Assembly (NCBI GenBank): GCA_024811115.1
Contig: JAKOGH010000072.1
Coordinates: 124,001 to 188,000, forward strand
From: Terana coerulea
Lineage: Eukaryota; Basidiomycota; Agaricomycetes; Polyporales; Phanerochaetaceae
Direction of reading: 5' to 3'
Length of the DNA: 64,000 bases
The notes beneath the pieces are model-generated. The model was not told the origin of the DNA, did no database searches, and saw only the letters and a list, made by a program, of their open reading frames with translations. The position numbers and the translations under genes are program-made. Shown piece after piece: positions 21,372 to 32,779 of this stretch; within the stretch, counting starts at the first letter, position 1, and the number at the start of each line of letters is the position of its first letter.

Positions 21372-22975
21372 ATGGCAGAATTAGACAAATACGACAGCTG
21401 GTCGAGACATGACCTCATCGAGAGGGTACGACAACTCGAGCAGGCCGTCGATACAGCAAAGCCCAAGGCATCTCAGTCATCCGGTTCTTCTGCATCCCGA
21501 GCTTCCTCTACTCCTAAGCGCGTGCAAAAGCCTTTTGACTTCGCTTCTCAACCCAAGCGCAAGATTGCCCTGAAGTTCACTTACGATGGCTCGTACTACA
21601 ATGGTCTCGAGCACCAGAAGACTCCTACACCCCTTCCAACGGTCAGAAGAGGTGCTATGGGCAGCTCTGGTACACACCCGCCTCGTAGACCCCGATGTAG
21701 GCTTTGAAGGCGTGGACTGGCACAAATGCGGACGCACAGACAAGGGTGTCAGCGCGGCGGGCCAAGTCGTCAGCTTCTGGATGCGAAGTGCGCTGCAGAA
21801 ATTTGCGGTACATCAAGAGATGGGTGGATCATCGGACGCATATCTCTCCGAAGTCGAAGAAGATACAGCCAAGGCTCTGTCAGGCGAAGACGAGGATGGC
21901 AGCGCCCTTACAGGTCTTGAAGGCGACTTCGGGCGCGTTAAGCTCGTGGGACGAGCCTCCGAGTAACACTGTTCTTCCTGTTTCCTCGACTCAAGTCGCC
22001 GCCTGACGACAACGATGAACTGAAATATGTCTCCTTGCTGAACGGAGTTCTACCTCCAACGCTTCGGGTCCTCGCATGGTCACCAGTCTCAGACGACTTT
22101 TCGGCTCGGTTCAACTGTCGCTATCGCCACTACAAATACTTCTTCGTGTCGCGCGGTCTGAACATCGAAGCCATGCGCAACGGCGCCGAGCGACTCGTCG
22201 GGGAGCACGACTTTCGGAATTTGCACAAGCTCGATCCTGCTAAACAGCTCACTGCTTTACGAGGCGTATACTCTTAGCCGAGATCAACGCTGTGGGAGCT
22301 TCGGCGGACGGCGCCGTAGAAGTCTACGTGTTCGATCTGCGCGGTACTGCCTTTCTCTACAACCAGGTCAGACACATCATGGCGATCCTATTTCTTGTGG
22401 GGGCAGGACTTGAGAAACCAGACATAGTGACTGCCCTCTTGAATGTGGATCCCGAGAAGCCGTACGCGCCTTTCCAGCCTGGAGATCCGGTTCCTCCTAT
22501 AGTCACTACGAAGCCCATTTACCAGATGGCCGACGGACTACCGCTGGTGCTCTGGGAGTGTGGGTATGTCGGGGGCGACGTGGCCTGGCGAGCGAATCAT
22601 GACGATTTAGACGGCGCAGTACAATCCAAGACGATACCCGCCAGAAACCTCTTTTCCCAGCTCCGGTCGGCGCATGAGCGCCAGGCTATCCACACCACCC
22701 TGCATCATCACTTCCTTCAGGCAGCCCGCCAGCACCACTCATCTCCACCAGAATACCTACCTCTGAGGCCTGAGGGTCCAGGTATACCGAAAGGAACAGT
22801 GTTTGGCCTTCCCCTTGGCGGCGGGACGCAGAAAGACAGCGCAACGTACACTCCCATCTTAGAGAGGCAAAGACTGGACGCGGTGGAGGTGACGAACGAA
22901 CGTTGGCGGAATGGCAAGGGCGCAAGGAGAGCGGAGCGGAATGTTGGTACGATACCAGATGGATGGGACGAATGA
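21372..22975 (+). CDS. tRNA pseudouridine synthase, Pus3/Deg1 type (frame broken)
   Basis: A TruA-family enzyme; yeast Deg1/Pus3 makes pseudouridine at tRNA positions 38/39. The start MAELDKYDSWSRHDLIERV leads a short coiled coil (LIERVRQLEQAVD) typical of Deg1. Core: KIALKFTYDGSYYNG, the catalytic-Asp motif CGRTDKGVSA (near 21730), SARFNCRYRHYKYFF, GEHDFRNLHKLD, and FLYNQVRHIM in the C-terminal half, then a long variable tail to the stop at 22975. The gene appears intronless, but the conserved pieces fall in changing frames, with shifts near 21645, 21930, 21968 and 22264, each of one base. The whole family order is otherwise complete, so I list it as a gene whose sequence probably holds indel errors. 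A decaying copy cannot be excluded from this window alone. Confidence 0.85.
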
Positions 22976-23440
22976 TGCGTTGCTTTATTGGCGCATGCTA
23001 TACAATCTGTACGCTGGCCACGCAGGTTCGTGCCTTATCCGTGCTATACTACTGACATATTCGTATAGAAAGTATCTATTGAACCTTGCACCTCGCAATT
23101 GATGCTATTTCTCAGCGTGCTTGACCCACGTGAGTGTGCCTTTGTGGCGGCCTAGAACATTGCACCCGATGGTTTGTACCCTGTTCTTCGGTTCTAGTGA
23201 CCTATTATGACAGAATCCTCTCCTGGATTTGCCTAGTCCAGGTGAGCAGCACGCTTCTTTAGATATGTTCCCTTACTCGCTCATTTTTGCTCAACGTATA
23301 AGAACCCCTCGTTCACATGGACCGCCCATAAACGTGCGTTGTTCATTGCCTGCTAGCGCTGGTCAAGTATTTAAGTACGGTACGCGACAACGAATGCAAT
23401 CCCCATTTCGCCTCCGGCTTCCAGCACACTCAGCTTTATC
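22976..23440. other. Intergenic region with promoter of SurE-like gene 2
   Basis: No gene. TATTTAAG at 23369-23376 lies about 70 nt before the ATG of the next gene and is the likely core promoter. Confidence 0.4.
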
Positions 23441-24628
23441 ATGCGCTCTCTTTCCCTTCTCCTTATCTCCTGCGTTATTGTAGGCTCGCAAGGCCAAAAC
23501 ATCGTCTTGACCAACGACGACGGCTGGGCTACAGCGCAGATTCGTGCGCAAAATGACGCGTTGAAGTCAGCTGGTTTTAACGTACGCCCCGATAGCTTCT
23601 GGTCACTTTTGTACGCTCTTTAATGACATACGTGTAGGTGGTCTTGTCCGCACCAGCCGAACAAGAATCTGGCACTGGGTCAAGTTCTGCTACTCCACAA
23701 CCTCTCTCGCAGCCGTGTGAGTTCAACACATGTCCCACCGGTTCACCAGCCGAGGGATTCAATGCGAGCGATTGTACGTTGCCGTACCTCTGGACTGGCT
23801 TCTCGATTTACTAAGTTCACGTGCCTGTCTTAGCCCGTCTGAATTGGGTCAACTCGTTCCCGTGGGTGTTATTTGCGAATAAATGAACAGGTCGACTGAC
23901 CGCGTTCTAGCGTCGACGCTGTCCGCTTCGGTATCCAAACACTGAGCCCTCAGTTCTTTGCGGGGCCCGCCGGCCTTCGTCGTGTCTGGCCCTAACATCG
24001 GCAGTAAGGATGTTCGTTGCACGCTCTCTGCTGTTCACTAAATACGCGGATCACTGCTAGCCAACCTCGGTTCAGGTATCACTGGATCCGGCACTGTGTG
24101 AGTAGCCAGCCTATTTTGTCCCCTGCCCGCATGTGTGCTAAGTTCCGCTCTAGCGGCGCCGCCTGCGAAGCCGCCAAAGAGGGTATCCCTTCCACCGCGT
24201 TTTCCGGGACATCGACATCCCAGGTCTCGTACACGACGTTGCAGACGTCGCCCACATCCACAGCCACGCTCGCTGCGCTCATCTACTCCCAACTCACGGC
24301 GACCTTCACCAAGGCACTCCTGGCGTCCTCCGCCCGCCCCGTCCTCCCTGCGAACACTACCGTCAACGTCAACTTCCCATCGACGTCTGGTTGCTCCAGC
24401 GCGTCCTCTTTCCACTTCGTGTTCACCAGGCTTGTAGCGAACTCGAGTGCTACAGATGTGACGACCTGCGGCACTAACCACCTCCCTGACGAGACAACGG
24501 TGGTTCACAGCTCGGGCTGCCATGTCAGTGTTACAGTCATTGACGCGAACACTAAGAAGGACGTCGATACAACCAGGCAGGGGCAAGTGTTGCAGAGGAT
24601 TTCGAGTTTACTAACATGCTTCTCATAA
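23441..24628 (+). CDS. Secreted SurE-like acid phosphatase/5'-nucleotidase, paralogue 2
   Basis: A second SurE-family phosphatase, on the opposite strand to the one at 14951-16110. The exon pattern is the same with one extra split: 23441-23581, 23638-23773, 23834-23861, 23911-24003, 24061-24097, 24154-24628 (about 303 residues). The signal peptide RSLSLLLISCVIVGSQG is followed by NIVLTNDDGW with the metal-binding Asp pair, VVLSAPAEQESG, RLNWVNSFP, VSGPNIG, GSGITGSGTV and IPSTAFSGTS. The exon sum is 910 nt, one base too many. The excess lies in GGCC 23972-23975, before FVVSGPN, where a stop follows soon in the shifted frame. Shared intron positions show that the two genes arose by duplication. 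The Ser tRNA begins 36 nt after the stop. Confidence 0.88.
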
Positions 24629-24664
24629 ATTGGACTGAATATTGTATGCGGGAGCTTCTGCTAA

Positions 24665-24757
24665 GGCACTATAGCCAAGTGGTTACGGCGGTTGATTCGA
24701 ATCCGTTCGATTATCACCTCCTCTTGTAGGGCGCAGGTTCGAATCCTGCTGGTGTCG
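24665..24757 (+). tRNA. tRNA-Ser, anticodon probably CGA, copy 2
   Basis: Same 93 nt as the inverted copy at 2295-2387, with no difference that I can find. Flanks are unrelated beyond the mature unit, apart from a downstream T-run (24778-24783), so the identity stops at the gene. It starts 36 nt after the stop codon of SurE-like gene 2, so that gene's transcript may run into it. Confidence 0.85.
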
Positions 24758-24851
24758 ATGAAAGCACGTATTTCATGCTTTTTCTTGTTTTATTTTATTC
24801 GCGGAGAGGCCGATGTGAGTAGTAATAGGAACTTGTCACAGTGCACACCAC

Positions 24852-25219
24852 TGTACATTAATGCCCTGACAGGGTGTCACACGTCACATGGGGTCCCGCT
24901 TGTCCTCTATCCGGGTTTTGTCACCGGTCACAGAGGGGTCCGCCGGCTTGTGACAGGTAAGTCCTTACCCCAAATTTTCGGGTCTGCGGCGCAATGAGCT
25001 TTATTTTCCACTCAACGCCCTTCAATGAGGTATTTATGGTAGATGCTACAACATCAATGGTCAAATAACGGCAAGTAGACACCAAATTCGGCTCTAGATG
25101 GCCCACTCACCACCGGTCTCTAGAAGCGTGTCACAGGCCCTCGACCCCGCCGCCGCTCATCCGGATCGTTGCAAAAATGTCAGTCACAACCGGCCCCTGT
25201 CAGGTCATTAATGTACAGC
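24852..25219. mobile_element. Short TIR element (MITE-like)
   Basis: CTGTACATTAATGCCCTGACAGGG at the left end matches the inverted CCTGTCAGGTCATTAATGTACAG at the right end (one indel, one or two mismatches), framing about 368 bp without coding capacity. The inner part also has GTGTCACACGTCAC-like words on both sides. A related end (TGTACATTAATCGCAATGACCTCACAGGG) occurs at 47175. I see no clear target duplication, so the superfamily is open. Confidence 0.65.
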
Positions 25220-25857
25220 AATGATCATGATTCAGCACAAGTAAATCATTTTCAGGCTCAGCTCAGCGTAGCGTAGTCGGTGTGCCTCGGCTTATCCCTT
25301 CAAATATGAGTACTGGACTTTGTGGCCTACAGCCTCACAGGGTCGAAGGCTGGTTTCTATCCGGATCCGGATCCGGCAGGGCGTCACTCGCAGAAGCACC
25401 TACCTTTTAGGCTGGTATCCAAGTTCGCTCGTGTGCCAGGGAAAGTGAAAACAACGACAAGATACGGATGGGACGTACGTAGCCGGGGTAAATATCGTTG
25501 ATTCACCTCAGCGTACGCTTCAGGACATCTGCATGACATCGTCGAGAGCCGCTACCGGATACTCAGCGCGCATGCAGTATGAACGAATCTAGCACACGCC
25601 TCGAGCCTGAGTGACAAATAATGCTAAGATAAACCATGGGATCATGGAGCGGGAATAGACAGCAATGCAAGCATACGTGCAGGGTTGGTTGATGGATAGT
25701 CTTTGTGAGAGCATAAAGGGATGGAAAAGCAAAGGATAAGGCAGCGGGAACAACCCAGGGAAAAGCAATGTGAAGGTGTGTGCCATGAAAAGGACAGGAG
25801 CGGTTGATGGATATTCTTTGCCAGACTATAAAGAAATGAGGAACACCGCGTCCCTAT
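25220..25857. other. Intergenic region
   Basis: Spacer between the TIR element and the stop of the PL14 gene. A GGATCCGGATCCGG-type short repeat occurs near 25362, and the word GGTTGATGGATA(G/T)TCTTTG recurs at 25684 and 25802. No gene is seen. Confidence 0.35.
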
Positions 25858-26998
25858 TTACAGCTTCTCAGTAATTGCAATTGTGAAGTCGCGGAAGTAC
25901 GCGCTCTGGGTCTTGGGCGACGCGTAGTTCTGGGTGAGACCTATGATGACAATTGATCATCAGCGCTGCATTCACCGTGGGTGAAGTAGCAATTTACGCA
26001 CCTCCGAAGGAAGTCTGCATCGCGATACCCCTGATCCTACCCGCATCGCTGTCGCGGAGGGCAAGGCCGCCAACATTGAGAATGCTCTGGCCGTTGGACC
26101 AGAGCTGAAGCTCGCCGTTCTGCTGGCCCGCATCGTTCAAGCGGAGGCGCATGCTGACGGTGTTGGACTCGCCGGCATTAAACACGAAGGAGCCCGAGTC
26201 GGGCGCGATGGAGATAGAGTATGTTGGGCCGCAGTCGGAACCGGGGGGCAAGTTGCAGACGGAGTCGTACGTCGGGCCGCAGTCGGAACCAGGCGGCAGG
26301 TTACAGACGGAGTCGCCGGAGGGGTCGGCGGGCTCTGGCAGGTAGGCGAGCATTTCGCCGGCGCCGTTTTCGTTCCACATAAGGCGTGAGGAGAAACACA
26401 TATCACTGCTGTTGCCACCAGAGCAGTCAAGGACAGCTTCGTCGCTGTCTCCGCCATCTGTAAATCTTATTAGCCCGAGCACTAATTGATATGAGCGGGA
26501 GGATATCGACTCACAGAGGCCAGGAAGCTTGCCGCCAATATTGAATTCAAAGCCCTCTTCAAAGTAAACGGAGTAGCCGAAGGTAACCTCCTTGGCCGTG
26601 GTGAGATCGACGCTGGATGGACCCTGCGCGTAAAACGAGAGGCCACCCAGAGGCGTATTCTGGAAGTTCCAGGAGCCCTGAGGATATGTTGCCTCTATGG
26701 ACAGGCGGCCGTCGGGAGCGTTCACGTACGGGTGGGGAAGGGCAGTAAGGAGGTTATAGATGCGTAAAGTGTCGTCGCTTAGCGGAAGCGCGTTGGCTGC
26801 CTCGGGTGTGGTAGACCACGACTCGACGGCATTTGGGATGGGTGCGAGCCCTGCCAGGCTGCTATTTGTGGGCGCGGCAGTAGCAAAGGAGTCATTCTGG
26901 CGGCGGTGAATGCTGCCTTGGCGTCCGTCTGGGTAGGCGGAGGCGGAGGAAGCGATGCAAAGCATTACAAGAGCAACGAGGGACTTGTAGACAAACAT
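25858..26998 (-). CDS. Polysaccharide lyase family 14-like secreted enzyme
   Basis: Members of fungal PL14 cut uronic-acid polymers (glucuronan/alginate type); the substrate here is inferred from the family only. Exons (minus) 26998-26515, 26457-26002, 25940-25858 sum to exactly 341 codons (340 residues). Signal peptide: FVYKSLVALVMLCIASSASA, then a likely KEX-like propeptide end at RRQ. Core: HPYVNAPDGRLS, GGLSFYAQGP, TTAKEVTFGYSVYF, GGKLPGL, CFSSRLMW with a Cys pair typical of the family, RLNDAGQQNGELQLW and the C-terminal AYFRDFTIAITEK. A 48 bp exact-length tandem duplication (26219-26314) adds a second DSVCNLPPGSDCGPTY. A TATA (27118-27123) lies 120 nt upstream. The relic at 27846-28870 shows that this locus was duplicated. 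Confidence 0.88.
26219..26314 (-). repeat. 48 bp x 2 in-frame tandem repeat inside PL14
   Basis: Units 26219-26266 and 26267-26314 differ at about five bases, mostly silent, and code the same 16 residues with two cysteines each. The duplication is therefore not brand new and has kept the frame. Confidence 0.9.
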
Positions 26999-27117
26999 TT
27001 TGGTCAAGTCAATGAGAGCTGTGAGCGAAAAAGTGGCAGGGGTAGGATGAGGACTGTAGGTGCTAAGAAAGCAAAAGGACGGAAGCCGACACAGTCGACA
27101 GAGGCCGTATTCGCGTA

Positions 27118-27123
27118 TTATAA
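27118..27123 (-). promoter_or_regulatory. TATA box of the PL14 gene
   Basis: TTATAA on the minus strand, about 120 nt before the ATG at 26998. Confidence 0.45.
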
Positions 27124-27845
27124 GCTTGGTGCGCGAACTCGAGGGCTCGGGCTGCACAGGCAACTGTGAGTCCAAAGAAGCTGTGGGACACCAAAAATAT
27201 CTTAATGTCCTCTGAGCTCGATGAGGAATTGACACATACCATACATCTGATATCCGCACGCCGTGGATGAGATTAGAAGAGTCACGTAAGTGTACCGTGT
27301 GCCAGCGCATCCAGAACCTTTGAGGTTGGGCATTCACACCCACTGCTTCCATCACACGGCCTCGTAATCTTTTGGTTTACCACGGTCTGGATTACGAATA
27401 GTAAGTGGTGGGGAATCCCGCAAGCTCGGGCTGGCGTCCAGCGTTGACGTTACCACAACGTTACCGCCACAATGCCACCAGGCCTAAAGCGGTGAAGAGC
27501 GCCTGATTATTGATAGGAAGTCACTCGTGACATGGTTGGGTGAATTGGGAACTAACTCACGGCCTTACGGGTGTATAGAGACCTCGTCGTGGCAAAGTGA
27601 GTAAAATGCAGACGATATGAGTACTTACATTGATCTGAGCGCTGCGTTCAGCGGTGGGTGCAATTCCGGATCTCGAACGCCTGAGCCAGGCTCACTTCTG
27701 ACTTATACAATACCACAATTTGAGGCTCGGCGACCTTGAGTGAACCTAAGGGGAACCTAAAAATCTTCCTTAGCCTAATACAATAAACAGTATACTATTG
27801 CAGTAGGATTAACGGCATCAATACCTTATAGCATTCTCTCTTTCG
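27124..27845. other. Spacer with a possible PL14 intron relic
   Basis: No gene. 27636-27666 (ATTGATCTGAGCGCTGC...GTGGGTG) resembles the second intron of the PL14 gene (25954-25986), suggesting the debris of another duplicated copy. Confidence 0.35.
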
Positions 27846-28870
27846 TCAGAGCAATTTAGTAATGGCCATTGAGAAGTCTGAAAAGTAAGGTACTGGTCAT
27901 CGGGTGAAGCCCACGGCGAGTCAGAACCTAAGCCAAGGTGTTGATCAGTATCACATCAGGCATGCGCATGCAATAAATGTCTCACCTCCAAAACACGGTC
28001 TGCATCCGTAAGGCACGGATGGGCCCACTGAAGCTATTTCTGAGCCCTAGGCCGCGAACGTCGACAATGCTCTTCCCACACACGAACAGCTGGAGCTCGC
28101 CGCCTGTCTTGCTGACCGCATTCAGGTGCAAGTGCCGTGCGACCGTCGACCGCCCGTCAGTCGCCCAGGTGAATGAGCCGCGGCCGATCGAGGCACCGTA
28201 GACGTCGTTGTACATTGAGTACAGGGGGTTGTCGCACACCGCCTGGTTCCCGCTGAGGTCTGGTGGAAGATAGGTGTACAACGTGCCCCTGCCGCTAGTG
28301 CGCTACACCATCCGGGCGGACCACCGGCCGTCGTCTCGGCGGCCACCCGAACACGACACAGCTTCGTCGTCGCTGTTGACACCAACTATAAATATGCACG
28401 TGAGTTCTAGAAGTTGGATACGCAGATGTAGTGGTGAGCACATACAAAGACCAATGGCTTTCCCGCCCTTGGCGAAATTAGTGTCCGGACGGGAAGTACA
28501 TGATGTCACTAAAATTGACCTCCTTCGCCGTTGTCAACCTGGCGCCGGTAGGCCCAGGGCATAAAACGAGAACCCGTTCTGGGGGCTAGGTTGGAAGCTG
28601 TGCGAGCCGGCAGTGAGGAAGGACTGCACTGATAACTCGCCGTCGGGTGCATTGATGTATGGGTGTGCAAGCGCAGCGATTTGACTGTAAGGACGGAAAG
28701 TGGTGTCGGAGAGCGCGATGGAGCCCAATATAGACGTTGTCGTCGTCGAGCAGCTCGGTTAAGGGGAGGCGGGGAAGAGTGGCCTGGGAATAGGGGTTCG
28801 AGCTGTAATGTTTGCCGCAGGTGTTGCGTCCACCAAAAGTATAAGTAACCGCGAGGAGGACCTCTGCAAG
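27846..28870 (-). pseudogene. Decayed second PL14 copy
   Basis: The order of PL14 motifs is complete on the minus strand: a leader-proximal DDDNVYIG, HPYINAPDGELS (near 28650), NGFSFYALG, LTTAKEV (near 28530), DDEAVSCSGGRR, YTYLPPDL, GGELQLFVCGKSIVDVRG (near 28080), RMQTVF and the C-terminal YFSDFSMAIT ending with a stop at 27846. Frame breaks occur near 28465 (after MYFPSG), near 27985 (TTTT at the last splice) and near 27890, and no convincing start or signal peptide is present. This could be a gene with three sequencing errors, but the weak N terminus and the lower conservation make a pseudogene more likely. Confidence 0.65.
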
Positions 28871-29351
28871 TCAGGAACATGGTACTATGGTACAGTTGGG
28901 GTAGTGTGCTGCTCGCCAGGATCTGACATATACACTTTCTTGTTGCGGTTTCTATCCATCGGAAATCGAGAGAAAAGGCCATGTGCTCCAGGAAGCTAGA
29001 TAGATAACCGAATCTGAATGCTGAAGCCTACCAGTCGCTTGCAATATCGCGGTCCATGGTCCATGATGCAGAGCATGCGCAACAGAGCAATCTTGAAGAG
29101 CATACTGATACCGACGCTTAGACAGACTACACTTCAAAAAGACAGAGGATATGACTCACCACATGCTGCTGAGCTTTCGACTCCTCGGAGCAACACAATT
29201 GAATATTTGCAGGCGCTGCAATTGATACCGTTTAAGGTAGCATATGATCACACTAAACCACATTGGAAAAGTAATATCATGAGCATGGTAGCCACATTGC
29301 GTAGCACAACAGACAAAGCGCGTAGCGGGAGGACATCGTTGTGTAGGCCAT
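28871..29351. other. Gene-free stretch
   Basis: Between the PL14 relic and the 3' end of NOC2. Nothing recognisable. Confidence 0.35.
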
Positions 29352-32014
29352 CTAGTCCTCAAGCATCTCGCCTTCACCTTCTCTAGCCTGTCACGAGAAG
29401 GACGGTGATAGTAAGTATAACTACAACTGAAAGGAAAATGGCACGCATACCTTTTCGAGCAACTTCCTCTTCTTCTCCCTCGCCTTCCGCAGTACCCTCA
29501 CATACTTGCCAAGCGGCGTCTCGTCCACTTTGACACCACTCTCCCACCGCTCGACTTCCCCCAGCCGTCCAGGGGCGAACGAGATCCCGCGCCGCTTCTC
29601 CTCGACCCACTTTGCACTCTCCTCCACCCTCTCCACGAGGGCCTTGACGGTGGCAGCTTCCTTGCCCTTGCCCTTCCCCTTGTGCGACGCCTTGATCGCA
29701 TGGCGCATCGCGCCGACGACGGGCACGGTCACTTCCGGGAAGCCCACGCTTGCGTGCACCGGAGAGCTCGCAAGGTACTCTGCGAGCACGAACGACGCCT
29801 CCTCAACCAGGCTCTCGGCGTATACGCGGGTTTTCAGATACTGCTGAGGCGCACGCAGCGTGACCTCGAAGTCCAGCGGACGCAACGAGCCGCCTTTCCC
29901 AGATGAGGTCAAGGGAGTGACAATCATCGGCAAGAGGACGGGAGCGAGAGGGATGTAGGTGTGCGTATGTTGGGCAAGATGGAGGAGCGAGCGGACGAGG
30001 TGCAGATGGTAAGGGTATGAACGGGCATTCGGTATGAGCCTACGGCAAAGTCAGGGAAACTGTGAGTGGCAAAATGGGGGATGGCTTACTTGATTGCTCC
30101 GAGGGCAACCTGAACAAGTGGATATATCAGCGGTCGCAGCTCGCTGTCGGCTCCTCGTAACGCCTCCGCCTGTCGGTCACAAGCCCGCGCCAGAACAATA
30201 GCCCAGAAGTCGATGCAATGCACGAACTGCCAGTTGTACACTTGCTTGAATGACTCCTACAAATAGGATTTGTGAGCGACACGCATACACGAGGCAAAAC
30301 TTGGGGTCACCTTGCTCTTGACCTTCATGCTGTTTCGGAGCAGGATCGCTAGCTGGCGAACGTAGCCGAACGCATGTTGGTAGGCGGTAGCGTGGTCGAT
30401 GGTGTAAATCTCGCTAGCAGAGTTTTTCATCAGGTTTATCGAGGGGAGGGAATGTACGGTGGTCGTCTTGCATGTTCGGACGAGAGTGAGGTAGGTGTTC
30501 TGTGGAGTACGGTAAGGAATATGCCAATCACACGTATTTTAGACCCACCTTAAGCGCGAGGTCCATGAGGGAAGCGTCCGCCGAGGACGCAAGCTTGCGG
30601 ACAGACAAGAATGCCGCTATCCGAACGCTGTCATCGCCCGATGACCACAAGTCGAGACATGTCTACACAAATGGTGAGTACTTCTACTCATCGAGTGTAT
30701 CGAGTAAACACACCTTGAGGAAGACCTTGACGGCCCTTGCGGTTGCCGGTCACGTAAGGAACAAGCTTCGCGGTTTCGGTCAAAGCCATGACCAGCAGCT
30801 CGTCATCCGTAAGCTGCGTCAGCAAATGCATGACGTTGTGGAAATATGACAAGATGAGCTTTTGCAGAGTCTTCCACTTTTGGTTTTGAGTTGGGCCCTT
30901 ACTGTAATACAATGAGGAACTTGGGAGGTAAATTTGGGCGAAGAGCTCACAATCTTCCGTCAGCAAGCGTTTTGTACGGACAGTGATGTGCGAGGACGAC
31001 TGGCGTGTACTTAAGCGCAGTTGTAATGAGCTTGTTATACACTATCCAATACTTGAGTGGAGCGAACAGGGGTTGCGCGATAGTACTTACCTGCAGCACT
31101 ATCTATCGCCCAGGTTGCATTTTGATCTTCCTCATTCATGTGAGCAGCGGTACGGAAGGCCATAAGAAGTCTTCGCAGAGCTCTCAGAGAATGTTGCTAG
31201 TGATGACTGGAGTCAGACATAGAAGAAGAATAACAAGAGAGTCAACTCACCTCGAGAAGAGCTTTCTGCCACCTTTGCAGCGTACTCTTCGTCAGTACAG
31301 GTATGCTTTCAGTCTCTTCCGCGTCTTCGTCCCCCATATCCCCATCTGCATCCTCTCCTTCCTCATCAGCCTTCATAGCATTTGGGTCGAATTCAAGGAG
31401 TTCCTTGTCATTCTCTTGCAGGAACTTGTAAAACTCTGGGTCTTTCTCCGCGAGCTTGGAGAGTTCGTGCAAATGGGCACCACCCTCATCATCGTCTGAT
31501 ATGTTGTTAGTCAAAGCCCATGCTATGCTCTTGCAAGTCCTGACCTTCGAGGTCGTCAACTGAAGCGAACGACTGGTCGTCGTCGACGTCCTCTTCGTCT
31601 TCCTCTTCGTCCGCTTCGCTGTCGTCGGCCGAGGCCATGTCCTACGTACGGTCAGATATGCGCTAACAGATAGTATGGGAATGCTCACATCATCTTCCCC
31701 GTCTCGCTCCATGAACCCACCGTCAAGGAAGTCATCTACTGACATCCCCTTCAGCCTAACACACAGTTGAGCCATAACGCATGCGGTCATGTATTTAGAA
31801 CTCACTTTCCACTGGCCTCCTCGACCTCGTCATCCTCTCCATCCTCATCACCACCATCAGCATGCGCACGCTCCTTGCCCTTGCCACCTCCACCCCCTTT
31901 ACGGCGTTCTGCTTTGCGCTTGATGTCCTGGTGTTTCCGGCGCTGCTGAATCTGCTTCTTCAGCTGGCCGCTGGCCGCGAACTTGCGAGTTGCCTTCGCC
32001 GCTTTCTTTCCCAT
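29352..32014 (-). CDS. Nucleolar complex protein 2 (Noc2/Rea-type ribosome assembly)
   Basis: Noc2 acts with Noc1 and Noc3 in nucleolar and nuclear export steps of the 60S ribosomal subunit. The start [20 protein letters not shown] at 32014 is followed by a basic, then strongly acidic, region ([12 protein letters not shown]) as in the family, and then the diagnostic [20 protein letters not shown] (near 31460). Downstream exons give [42 protein letters not shown] (near 30220), the [16 protein letters not shown] repeat-like helix and the C-terminal [13 protein letters not shown]; the final exon ends [11 protein letters not shown] at 29352. About ten short introns. The parts I checked stay in frame. 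The total length of about 720 residues is normal. Confidence 0.88.
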
Positions 32015-32779
32015 ACTGGGAAGGTACCAATGCGTGTGGAGGACAAGGCGTGGCGTGTAGGGAAGAGAACCAAGGTCAAGTCCAGGTGTGCAGCTCAGAA
32101 CGGCCTCACAAATGGGCGCTTGGTAAAATCTCGACAGTTGGATCTCGATCCAATCAAGTAGGCACGTGAGTGCTGCCCCGGAAGCAAAGCACTCGTCTTT
32201 AAGCTCAGGCTGCCATGATGTATACATTCGTTCGTATCACATATCTTCTAGAGACTCGAGAGCAGCTTTATGCTACACAGGACGGAGAGTGCAGAAAATG
32301 TGAGCTTTCTCGACGACGTCGTCAGGATGGTCCAGTGCCTAAACTGCCCTTTATTTGTTCGTGTTAGAATCCAAAGCCTCCGTTTACCAATTTAGTCGAC
32401 TCAGGCTGCTCGCGCATGTATTCTCGGCATACACGCATGCCTGCATGCATTCGCTTTGATATGCTCTCACAGAATGTGAGATATCGTGCCATGACACCAC
32501 GCTCCTCATAATGTTCACCCAGCAGGTTCGGTAAAGCACTGCTAACCGCCGATACATGGACTATTTATGGCGACACCAAGTGAGTTCGAGCTACGCCCAC
32601 CATCTGCATCCGCGAAGGCTTCAGCGCAGTAAGAAGAGCAAGCTTGACTCATCGTTCCATAATTAAAGCAATTGAAGAAGCCAGCTGAGTTTCGGATCCG
32701 AGAAGATACGACCCAAAGGAGCTATCGAAAAGGTGACATTCGAGCATGGTAGACGGCGTATAGTTTATTGGCAGCTTTC
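32015..32779. other. Intergenic region
   Basis: NOC2 promoter side and the uncertain 3' end of the next gene. An open frame continues to about 32650 on the minus strand, but without recognisable similarity. Confidence 0.35.
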
